Shown here one piece after another: positions 19,082 through 27,313 of a stretch of 64,000 bases of DNA. Both the position numbers and the translations under genes were made by a program. Below the pieces are notes generated by a model, which was given only the letters and a program-made list of their open reading frames with translations, had not been told where the DNA came from and did not search any database. Source of the DNA: CG2-30-36-16 sp964372115 (GTDB lineage Bacteria; Bacteroidota; Ignavibacteria; Ignavibacteriales; Ignavibacteriaceae). The stretch covers positions 1 to 64,000 of the forward strand of contig CAYJPN010000004.1 in NCBI GenBank assembly GCA_964372115.1. Reading direction: 5' to 3'. Positions within the stretch are counted from its first letter, which is position 1. The number at the start of each line of letters is the position of its first letter.

Positions 19082-19601
19082 TTTGATTTTTTTTTTATAA
19101 AAACTGATACAACAAATTTAGATGAAAATAATATACCGGCAAATCAATATGCAAAAAAATGTTAATAGACAAACCGGTGATAATATCTGAAACAGATGAT
19201 AAACACGGTGTGGATGTATGTAAAATGCATGAATGAATGCTAAGCAAAGATTTGTTTATAGTATTGCCGTTTATCATTTAGCCAACGGACTGTCTTTTAT
19301 ATCAAGCCTGTCTGCCACTGATGAAATATTTTTCACGTATTTTACTTTCAACTTTATACTTGTGTCTTTATACTTCCGGCTTACCCGATACCATGCAGCC
19401 ATTCATCCATGCCGTTGGCTTTTAGCATGTATAATAATTATCAAGCAGTTAACTGAAATATTTTTAGAAAATTGAGATAAACATTTTAGAATAAATATTT
19501 TCGCACAATATGTAGAAATTAGCCTAAAACTTCTTACTTGCATTTGCGGTCAATAATTTTCATATTTTGTTACCGTTGTAAAATAAATCTCAAAAATAAA
19601 A
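19082..19601. other. Intergenic region without a supported gene
   Basis: This is 520 AT-rich bases between the divergent glycosidase-like and zinc-ribbon genes. Short opposing frames exist but have atypical composition, no ribosome sites and overlap each other. A CCATTCATCCATG motif at 19399-19411 recurs elsewhere in the window (see findings). Promoters for both flanking genes must lie here, but none is convincing. Confidence 0.6.
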
Positions 19602-19610
19602 TTGGTTTGG

Positions 19611-19826
19611 ATGGATAAGCAGCTCGAAATAGAAGAAGTTGATTTAACCTGTCCTCATTGTTATCAAAAAATATCCGAGGCTATGGTCTGCGCCTGTTCG
19701 TTAGAGGGTATAAAAAGATATATTTATTTTTGCTCGCTCTGTAAAGAACCCATCGCTGTAAAATCTTATCCCCGCGCATTTGCACTCAAAAACTTTAACA
19801 AAACCGAAAAAGAGTTTAACGGTTAA
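19611..19826 (+). CDS. CPXCG-like cysteine-rich zinc-ribbon protein
   Basis: A 71-residue protein with two CxxC pairs, C14/C17 (CPHC) and C41/C44 (CSLC), followed by KEPIAV. The spacing and the final (C/K)xPIxV motif match the small CPXCG cysteine-rich family, in which the first pair is usually CPYCG; here the glycine is replaced by tyrosine. It has two extra cysteines (C27, C29). It probably binds one zinc ion; the role of the family is not established. A TTG three codons upstream is possible, but the ATG at 19611 is preferred. It appears monocistronic. Confidence 0.65.
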   Translation: MDKQLEIEEVDLTCPHCYQKISEAMVCACSLEGIKRYIYFCSLCKEPIAVKSYPRAFALKNFNKTEKEFNG

Positions 19827-20269
19827 CTTGTAACAACCGATGTTTAAAAATCGATTTATTCCACACAAAAAATCAGCTCAATGAATAATTTAGGTAGGAT
19901 TTTAACTCTATATAGTATTGGAATGTAAATCTTTGTTTTTATGCCAGGATATTTTTCTTGTTTTGAAATTCTAATTCAATTTGAATTTTATACTTTCCAC
20001 TTTTAACTTGCGGTTCACCGCGTTATGGATGAATGGAAATGTATGGTTACATGCAGTTGGATAACAAGTATTTTTGTTACATAGATTCAGCCACCACTTT
20101 TTGAGATGTTTGAAAAAGCCGGTTGGTATGATGTGAAATATTTTATACAAACTCTATAATATTTTTTCTAAATCTTGATGCATTTGCTTCCTTTTAACTC
20201 CAAAATTATATAAGTTTATAATGGTTCGTTCAAGCGGTCTACCCATACCTCTTGATGGTAAAAGAATCC

Positions 20270-20306
20270 AAAGCCCCAGACATCCCCTGTTCGGGGCTTT
20301 ATTTTT
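20270..20306 (+). terminator. Orphan intrinsic terminator
   Basis: AAAGCCCC (20270-20277) pairs with GGGGCTTT (20293-20300), followed by ATTTTT. The closest plus-strand coding stop is at 19826, so the transcript that ends here may be a small RNA or the long tail of the zinc-ribbon gene. Immediately upstream, TCAAG and CTTGA (about 20229-20255) could form an additional stem. Confidence 0.75.
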
Positions 20307-20345
20307 CTATTCCGAAATATTTTCTATTATTGTCGAATACTAAAT

Positions 20346-20374
20346 TAATTCATTAATGCTTCGATAATGAATTA
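20346..20374. promoter_or_regulatory. Perfect inverted repeat before the TPR gene
   Basis: TAATTCATTA (20346-20355) is exactly complementary to TAATGAATTA (20365-20374) with a nine-base spacer, 28 bases before the ATG. It could be a dimeric regulator site or a 5'-leader hairpin. No family could be assigned. Confidence 0.45.
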
Positions 20375-20402
20375 GCAATAATTTAACAATTTTTAAATTT
20401 AT

Positions 20403-22016
20403 ATGAACATCTTAAAAAATATATTCTCTAAAAACAAAACAGAATCCCACTTAAATGATGGTTATGAAAAATTTAAAAGTAAAGATTATGCGGAGGCTCT
20501 ACTATTATTCAACGAAGTGCTGAACATTGAACCTGAAAACACGAATGGATTATATTTTTCGGGATTATCAAAAATGCACTTAAAACAAAACGAGGCTGCG
20601 TTAAAAGACTTTAATGAGATTATAAAACTCGATAAAAATTGTGAGTCAAAAGTTTTTTTTTATAAATCGCTTGTGGAAAAAGAGCTGGCTCTTACTGAAG
20701 AATCGCTGGCAACTTTAAATGCTCTTATAAAAAAAGACCCCGCTTTCACCGAGGCTTACTATTATCGGGCGATGTTAATAAAGGATGATGCAAATCCGTC
20801 AGACGTAATTGATGATCTTGACAAGTATATAACAAAAGTATCCCATATTTATTCAGTCTTTTTGATGCGGGCTGAGATGAAAATAAAACTTGGTGATTAT
20901 TCAAAATCATTGCCCGATCTTGCAAAAGCTCTTGAATTAAATCAAAATTCTTCAGAGACTCATAATCTATACGGTTTTACTAAAATGAAACTCGGCGAAA
21001 ACGATGAGGCTTTATATTATTTCAATAGAGCAATTGAACTTAACCCCAAAAATTTTGATGCTTATTACAATTTTGCAGTTCTACAGAAAAGTAAAAATGA
21101 AATTGATGAAGCAATAAAAAAGTTAAGTCTCGCAATTGAGATTAATCCTAATTGTGTAAACTGTCTTCGTTTACGCAGCGAAATTTATCTTTCATTAGAA
21201 GAGTTCGGAAAAGCATCTTCCGATCTTGAAAAAATATTAAAATCTGAACCAGAAAATAAAGAAATACTGTTATTACAGGGGGATTTGCTGCTTAGGCTGA
21301 AAAGCTTTGACAAAGCTGTGGAAGTATTTAATGATATTTTAAAATTAGACCCTACATACACATCAGCCATTATAAAACTTTCTTCTGCCTTAATTGAGAC
21401 GGGTGATTATGAATCCGTAATAAAAAATATGGATACATTTCTTTCAACAGCGAGTAACGGAGAAGCATACGCAACACGGGGCAACGCATATTACAGAATG
21501 AAACAGTACAGTAAAGCTACGGCTGATTATTCAAAAGCAATTGAGCAGTCTCCGGAGGAGTGTTCCTACTATTATTACCGTGCGCTTGCCAAAAAAGAAT
21601 TGTACGATCGATCCGGTGCATTGAATGATTTTACCAAAGCGCTAATGCATCCAAAATACTTTGAAGCATTTGTATCCCGCGGCGAGCTTAAACTCCAAAT
21701 GGAGGATTATCAGGGAGCGTTTTACGATTTTGACAAGGCAGTACTCATTAATTCATCATACGGCAAAGGTTTTTATTTGAAAGCATTGTGTTTAAAACAA
21801 TTAGAAGAATACGATACGGCTTTGCGTGAAGTAACAAAAGCTATTAATGAAATGCCTGATTACCCGGATGCATATTTTTTGCGCGCTATGATTAATTTAA
21901 ATCTTCGTTATTCAAAAAATGCAGCGATTGATTTTGAGAATGCGCTTAACTTAGGTCTTGAAGAGAATAGAAACCAGGCGGAAACACTCCTTGCTCAGTT
22001 AAGAAAAAACGGCTAA
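20403..22016 (+). CDS. Tetratricopeptide-repeat protein
   Basis: A 537-residue protein made almost wholly of about fourteen to fifteen TPR units. It shows recurring A/G-x-Y-x-A...F...A...L-x-P-x-N spacing, for example NEALYYFNRAIELNPKNFDAY-type units, from residue about 20 to the end. There is no signal peptide or membrane segment, so it is likely cytoplasmic and a protein-protein interaction scaffold. It lies 229 bases upstream of the PrkA-type operon on the same strand with no terminator seen between, so a link with that operon is possible but unproven. The ATG at 20403 has no strong ribosome site. Confidence 0.85.
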   Translation: MNILKNIFSKNKTESHLNDGYEKFKSKDYAEALLLFNEVLNIEPENTNGLYFSGLSKMHLKQNEAALKDFNEIIKLDKNCESKVFFYKSLVEKELALTEESLATLNALIKKDPAFTEAYYYRAMLIKDDANPSDVIDDLDKYITKVSHIYSVFLMRAEMKIKLGDYSKSLPDLAKALELNQNSSETHNLYGFTKMKLGENDEALYYFNRAIELNPKNFDAYYNFAVLQKSKNEIDEAIKKLSLAIEINPNCVNCLRLRSEIYLSLEEFGKASSDLEKILKSEPENKEILLLQGDLLLRLKSFDKAVEVFNDILKLDPTYTSAIIKLSSALIETGDYESVIKNMDTFLSTASNGEAYATRGNAYYRMKQYSKATADYSKAIEQSPEECSYYYYRALAKKELYDRSGALNDFTKALMHPKYFEAFVSRGELKLQMEDYQGAFYDFDKAVLINSSYGKGFYLKALCLKQLEEYDTALREVTKAINEMPDYPDAYFLRAMINLNLRYSKNAAIDFENALNLGLEENRNQAETLLAQLRKNG

Positions 22017-22245
22017 GTTTTTCACATTAAAAACAGTAAATATTTTTAACAATGGGTTTATTAATTAATTCTACTTTTTTGATCTTTCCCTATATTTTAA
22101 ACACTGTTTAATTTAAGCAGTTGAGTTTTAACGTATTTTTTCCCATTTTCTTTCCAGATAGTAAAACTTCTTTTTTTATTGTATAACTAAAGCGCAGATT
22201 AATTCTGCTTAAGTAAAATAATTTAGAAAAATTGCGGAGGGTATT

Positions 22246-24309
22246 ATGCCAGTTAAAGGTATATCTCTTAACACTTACCTTGAAGAACTGAGACAAGGAA
22301 AACATCATTTTGAAAATGTTTTCGAATCAATGTCACGAATGATCTTCGATCAATCCGATCAAATAAAAACGCTTGTAGTAAACGGACGCACTACGTACGA
22401 TTTTTTAAAATTTCGCGGCGGTCGGAAACATATTATAGGAATGTATAATGTAATAAATAATTTTGTAGCCTTTATAAAAGATGCCGCAGAAAATGGTGAG
22501 AGCAAAGAAATGGCTTTTGTTCTCGTAGGTGAGCCCGGCAACGGCAAAACTTTTTTTGTCGATTATCTTTCCACTATGTACCGCGATTTTGTATCAATCC
22601 CGGAAAATAATAAATATACTTTCCGCATGCTGATACCCGATGGATTGGATGGTTACGGTTCAATAAAAATTATCGAAAGTCAGACTTATGAAGACCCGAT
22701 GATTTTGGCTATGAACCTTTTTGAGTCAGAAGACAAAAGCAAAGAATTTTTACAATCGCTTGGTTTTTCGGCAGATCAGATAGAAAGATGTTATCATAAC
22801 TACCGACCACTTGGTGCGGATTCTGAATTTATCCTAAAAGATCTGTTAGATTTTTATGAAGGGGATTCAATAAAACTTTTGGAAAGCATAGATGTTATAA
22901 AAATTCCAATAAGTTCTACGCTTGGAACAATAACTGGAAAATATCCCGCAAAAGATAAATTAACAAGCTCCGGTGTCGATTTGGTTGGCGAGGAAAGTAT
23001 ACAACGTCTTCTTCACATCTCCAACACAAACAATCCATACCGGTTCGATCTGCGTCGCGGCGCTCTTGCGCGTGTCGGTAACGGCGGTATCCACTTTGCC
23101 GATGAAATATTTAAGAATAAAACCGACTTAATGAAAATCTATCTTGGCGTTATTCAAAACAGGATGATTGAAATTGATGCCTTCCGCTGGCCTATTGATA
23201 CATTCGTTATTGCAACGAGTAATAATACCGATGTACAAAACTACCGGATGAACGGTGAAGAAAGACCAATATTAGACCGCTGCAAATTTTGTTATGTTGC
23301 TCATAATACTAATTATAAACTTCAGGAACAGCTAACCTGGTACGCTATTGGCGAGGGAAATAAAACTACTTTCACCGGAGAAAAATTACATATCGACCCG
23401 AACTTGATATATGTTTTATCAACAATTGTAACACTCAGTCGTTTGCCGAGGGTTGAGGATAAACTTACACCGGTAGAAATGATGAAACTTGCCGCAGGCG
23501 AAGTTGCGGGAGAAAAAAGTATAAAAGCGCTTGCAGAAATCGTTGAAGAACTTGAACACGAATCCGATACAACAAAACGGTTCGGACAAAAAGGTCTCGG
23601 ACAGCGCGATCTTGCGAGGGCTATTAATACAATGCGCGGTTTCCCCGAAACAAACGAAGGGCAGTGCATGTTCGCCCTCGATGTATTCAAAGCCGCCGAA
23701 GATGTTATACTTGATTACGTGCAGGACAATACGGAGCGGGCAAAATATTTTGATGATTTGAATATTGCAAAAAGCCTTTACCGCAAACGTATACGCACAG
23801 AAATGTTTAACGCCTTTATGGATGAACCCACGGCGATAAAAAAAGATGTAATGATGTATGTTAACATGATAATCGGCATTGGGCGTTCTGATCTTGGACC
23901 CGACAAAATAATTACTTACCGCGACCCTCAAACCGGCAAAACACAACCCATCAAAATAGATGAGCGATTTGTTAATGCTGTAGAAAATGAACTTGAAATG
24001 AAAACGATGGAGCAGAAAGAATCTTTCCGCGGGCAGGTGAGAAAAATATATGCTCAAAAACTTCAGACTGATAAAAATTATGATTTTATGGATAACGTTG
24101 ACCTTGTAAAAGCGGTAACCGATACAAGATTAAACTCTGATATAGCTTCTGCAGGCGGGCTTGTAGGGGCATTAGCAAACCGCACTAATGAGGACAATGA
24201 AAAACTTTACAACAGAATTGTATCGACGATGGTAAATAAATTAAATTACTGCCGTACATGTTCCGAAAAAACAATTGAGTTTTTCTGTACACAAGACCAT
24301 CAAACATAA
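22246..24309 (+). CDS. prkA: PrkA-family AAA+ serine protein kinase/protease
   Basis: A 687-residue protein matching the PrkA (E. coli YeaG) family. The N-terminal AAA+ module has Walker A GEPGNGKT (95-102) and a sensor-like NGGIHFADEIFKNK segment, with the typical RRGALARVGNG-type region ahead of it. A C-terminal kinase-like part follows. The family was named for serine kinase activity; ATP-dependent protease activity has also been proposed, so the catalytic role is unsettled. It is slightly longer than the usual 630-645. It starts an operon with DUF444, SpoVR and a second PrkA-like gene, with two bases before the next ATG. A strong GGAGGG ribosome site lies seven bases before the ATG. Confidence 0.93.
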   Translation: MPVKGISLNTYLEELRQGKHHFENVFESMSRMIFDQSDQIKTLVVNGRTTYDFLKFRGGRKHIIGMYNVINNFVAFIKDAAENGESKEMAFVLVGEPGNGKTFFVDYLSTMYRDFVSIPENNKYTFRMLIPDGLDGYGSIKIIESQTYEDPMILAMNLFESEDKSKEFLQSLGFSADQIERCYHNYRPLGADSEFILKDLLDFYEGDSIKLLESIDVIKIPISSTLGTITGKYPAKDKLTSSGVDLVGEESIQRLLHISNTNNPYRFDLRRGALARVGNGGIHFADEIFKNKTDLMKIYLGVIQNRMIEIDAFRWPIDTFVIATSNNTDVQNYRMNGEERPILDRCKFCYVAHNTNYKLQEQLTWYAIGEGNKTTFTGEKLHIDPNLIYVLSTIVTLSRLPRVEDKLTPVEMMKLAAGEVAGEKSIKALAEIVEELEHESDTTKRFGQKGLGQRDLARAINTMRGFPETNEGQCMFALDVFKAAEDVILDYVQDNTERAKYFDDLNIAKSLYRKRIRTEMFNAFMDEPTAIKKDVMMYVNMIIGIGRSDLGPDKIITYRDPQTGKTQPIKIDERFVNAVENELEMKTMEQKESFRGQVRKIYAQKLQTDKNYDFMDNVDLVKAVTDTRLNSDIASAGGLVGALANRTNEDNEKLYNRIVSTMVNKLNYCRTCSEKTIEFFCTQDHQT

Positions 24310-24311
24310 AA

Positions 24312-25658
24312 ATGAAAAAGCGCAAAAAGTTTTTTGATATTTCCCGTGGCAAAACTGACCTTGAAAAGGAGATAGCTGAAAACGACAAAATAGAAAATAT
24401 TTTAAAATATTTTATCGATGAGCCAAAAGGTTTTACCGGTTTGTATGATTACGATGATATGAAAGTTTTTTCAAATCTTTCATCCGAAAATACAATATCG
24501 AGCCGTATTTATGACCTGGACAGGCTGCTAGAAAGAGATAAACTGCGTGAAAAGGATGGATTTCCGCGGAAGATAAAACTTGGCAGACTTATAAAACCAG
24601 CCAAAGATGGTAAAGGAAAAACTATAATAATTCCTACCACAAGCGAAGAAAAGTTTTATCACTGGATTTCCGAACCCAACGTAGGTGAAGGTGAGTCAAC
24701 CGGAGGCAGCGGTGATGAAGCCGAAGGTGAAGTAATCGGTGAGGAATCGATACGTGAAACCGAAGGAGAAGGACAGGGCGCGGGTCAGGGTAAAGGCGGC
24801 GAACACGGTATGGGCGCCGACGCTTATGACATAGGCAGGATTTTAACCGAGCAGTTTGAGCTACCGAACATAAAAGAAAAAGGAAAAAAAACTTCTTTAA
24901 CAAAATTTACTTATGAACTTACAGATAAAAACCGGGGACATGGACAAATACTTGATAAGAAGGCAACTCTTAAACGTCTTGTAAAAACAAATCTTGCGCT
25001 CGGAAGAATTAGGGCAAAAGAAAAAGTTGATACCGCAAAATTTATATTAACACCCGGGGACAAAATGTACCGGATTTTGTCGAAGGAGCGGGATTATGAA
25101 TCTCAGGCAATCGTGTTTTTTGTTCGTGATTATTCCGGTTCGATGCACGGTAAACCGACCGAGGTGATAGTAACACAGCACGTTTATATTCATAGCTGGT
25201 TAATTTTTCAATACGAACGGCAGGTAAACAGCCGTTTTATTGTACATGATAATGATGCCGAAGAGGTTCCGGATTTTTATACATACTATAACAAAAGCGT
25301 AGCCGGTGGTACCGAGGTTGCATCGGCATATGCATTAGTAAACAAAATTGTTGAAGAAGAAAATTTAGCAAAGGATTATAACATTTACGTTTTTCATGGT
25401 ACGGACGGTGATGACTGGGAAAATGACGGAACTAAAGCAATTTCAGAATTGAAGACGATGTTGACTTACGCGAGTCGTATCGGTATTACTGTTGCGGAAA
25501 ATAATTATTCGGCAACAAAAAATACAACCGTAGAAAAATATCTGCGCAGCTCCGGGCTGCTCGAAAGTGAATCGGATAAACTTCATTTCGATTCTTTTTC
25601 TGCAGCGGAGGCAGATGAGTCAAGAATTATCGAGAGCATAAAAATATTAATTTCATAA
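24312..25658 (+). CDS. DUF444 (YeaH/YhbH) protein
   Basis: A 448-residue DUF444 family member, the constant partner of PrkA. Features are a glycine- and glutamate-rich low-complexity stretch around residues 120-170 (GEGESTGGSGDEAEGE, then QGAGQGKGGEHG), and a von-Willebrand-A-like C-terminal half with the metal-site motif RDYSGSM at about residue 275 and a later GTDGDDW loop. It is probably an adaptor that binds metal and docks to the kinase and SpoVR. The gene begins two bases after prkA and ends one base before the SpoVR gene, so translation is coupled. In other bacteria the set is induced in stationary phase or sporulation. Confidence 0.92.
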   Translation: MKKRKKFFDISRGKTDLEKEIAENDKIENILKYFIDEPKGFTGLYDYDDMKVFSNLSSENTISSRIYDLDRLLERDKLREKDGFPRKIKLGRLIKPAKDGKGKTIIIPTTSEEKFYHWISEPNVGEGESTGGSGDEAEGEVIGEESIRETEGEGQGAGQGKGGEHGMGADAYDIGRILTEQFELPNIKEKGKKTSLTKFTYELTDKNRGHGQILDKKATLKRLVKTNLALGRIRAKEKVDTAKFILTPGDKMYRILSKERDYESQAIVFFVRDYSGSMHGKPTEVIVTQHVYIHSWLIFQYERQVNSRFIVHDNDAEEVPDFYTYYNKSVAGGTEVASAYALVNKIVEEENLAKDYNIYVFHGTDGDDWENDGTKAISELKTMLTYASRIGITVAENNYSATKNTTVEKYLRSSGLLESESDKLHFDSFSAAEADESRIIESIKILIS

Positions 25659-25659
25659 C

Positions 25660-27312
25660 ATGCAGTTAATCGATCAACATACAAAAAAAATAATGGAGGG
25701 CTGCAAAGAACGCGCTTTGGATGCCGGACTCCGTTTTGACAAGGAAACACTTGAGTACATTGTTACTAATACAGACATGGTTGAGTTATCCCCAAAAAAC
25801 ATGATTCCAACTTTGTACGATTATTGGCTGCAAGATCTGCAGGTTCTTAGGGGTAAGGGAGAGTATGAATATTATCCTCATAACCCATACGAAACAGTTA
25901 TTAATACCCGTCCGGCTATTTCATTTTATAACGATAATAATCCCGATTGGCTGAACGTGATGATATTTTATCACGTTATTGCCCACATAGATTTTTTTCA
26001 GAATAATAAATATTACCAGCGTACCTGGGATTACGACTTCAAAGAAAAAGCGCTTACCGAAAAAAGGATAATTGCTAAACTCCGCTCAAAAAAGGGAAGA
26101 GTAGTCGATTATGTTATTGAGTTCGCGCGAAGCATAGATAACCTGGTTGGATACTTTAACAATTTAAGTAACTCCGATGATTATAAAATTTTTAAACTTC
26201 CTGATAAAATAGATTTTTATTTTAATGTTTTTTTGCAGTCTATAAAAAATGTAGGGCAGAGAGAATTTTTAGCTGAAATTGATAGATATAATTTATTAGA
26301 GGATACACCGGAAAAAAGTAAGGAAGAACAATTTTTCCTTTATATAAAAGATCGGAATCCTGAATATGAAGAAATATTTGAAAATAGTAATAAGGGTGAG
26401 AAAAAGATTTTCGGCAAAGATTTTATTCAATTTATTATGGAAGAAAGCGGCTTCTTGAATAATCCCGATAATATCTGGATGAAATCGGTGATAGAAATTG
26501 TTCGAGATACGGCTTTATACTTTTCGCCGCAGATTCGTACAAAAACTATGAACGAAGGCTGGGCAAGCTACTGGCACGAAAAACTTTTTATGAATGATGA
26601 AAGAATAAAAGGATACGAAGTTGCATTCGCGCGGATAAACGCAAAAGTAACAGCAATAAGTAAAATCGGTTTGAACCCCTACGCAATTGGTTTAAGATTA
26701 TATAGCCATATTGAGGAAATGGCGGACAAAGGAAGATACAGCTATGATTTTAGAAAAATTCTCGATTTTGATGGAAGGGATAAATTTGACTCAAAAAAAA
26801 TGAATGGTAAAGATTTTATTTTTCACGTTCGGCAAAATTACAGCGACACAACTTTTTTGAGCGCATTCATAGATCAGGATTTTGTGGATAAACATAAATT
26901 GATGGTTGTGGGGCAAAGAATTAATCCAACCCGGTATGTTAAAGAGTATTATGTAAAAAGCAGGAAAGCTGCGGACTATAAAGGGATGGTTATGGAGAGT
27001 CTTTTCCATCCCCCATATATTAATTTTAGCAAAAAAAATGATGGCACATTATCACTTGAACACAGATGGGAAGGGAAAGAATTATTCCGGGATTATATCT
27101 CTAATACTTTAATTGGCATCGAATATTTGTGGGGCGACCGGGTTGAACTCGATACAATTGAGATTGATTGGGATGAGATGAAAAAAAAATATGACCTCAA
27201 GGATACGACAGCAGGACAGACCACCGAAAAGGTTGAGCCCATTTATAGAAATGTGAAATACAGTGTGCAAAATAAAAAAGTGCACAAGCAGATAATAATA
27301 AAAAGTGCTTGA
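25660..27312 (+). CDS. spoVR: SpoVR-family protein
   Basis: A 550-residue SpoVR (E. coli YcgB) homologue. Conserved elements are the central MNEGWASYWHEKL block (about residues 304-316), the upstream VIAHIDFFQNN segment (about 110) and the NPYAIGLRLYSHIEEM region (about 345). In Bacillus, SpoVR is needed for spore cortex formation, while in non-sporulating bacteria it travels with PrkA and DUF444, as here. No spore genes are visible in the window, so a stress or envelope role is more likely. The molecular function is unknown. The family histidines and acidic residues (HxxxH-like) suggest metal binding, which is inference. Confidence 0.93.
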   Translation: MQLIDQHTKKIMEGCKERALDAGLRFDKETLEYIVTNTDMVELSPKNMIPTLYDYWLQDLQVLRGKGEYEYYPHNPYETVINTRPAISFYNDNNPDWLNVMIFYHVIAHIDFFQNNKYYQRTWDYDFKEKALTEKRIIAKLRSKKGRVVDYVIEFARSIDNLVGYFNNLSNSDDYKIFKLPDKIDFYFNVFLQSIKNVGQREFLAEIDRYNLLEDTPEKSKEEQFFLYIKDRNPEYEEIFENSNKGEKKIFGKDFIQFIMEESGFLNNPDNIWMKSVIEIVRDTALYFSPQIRTKTMNEGWASYWHEKLFMNDERIKGYEVAFARINAKVTAISKIGLNPYAIGLRLYSHIEEMADKGRYSYDFRKILDFDGRDKFDSKKMNGKDFIFHVRQNYSDTTFLSAFIDQDFVDKHKLMVVGQRINPTRYVKEYYVKSRKAADYKGMVMESLFHPPYINFSKKNDGTLSLEHRWEGKELFRDYISNTLIGIEYLWGDRVELDTIEIDWDEMKKKYDLKDTTAGQTTEKVEPIYRNVKYSVQNKKVHKQIIIKSA

Positions 27313-27313
27313 T

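Larger units (their letters stand above)
19827..20402. other. Intergenic region with an orphan terminator and an inverted repeat
   Basis: This is 576 bases before the TPR gene. It holds an intrinsic terminator (20270-20306) with no plus-strand gene nearer than 440 bases upstream, and a perfect ten-base inverted repeat (20346-20374) just before the TPR start. A GC-richer segment at 20009-20040 resembles positions 21-55. A short untranslated RNA ending at the terminator is possible. Confidence 0.5.

Noticed and set aside
19233..19475. 80-residue plus-strand frame in the 19082-19601 gap
   Set aside because: No ribosome site, no recognisable family, it overlaps an opposing frame and contains a dispersed repeat motif.
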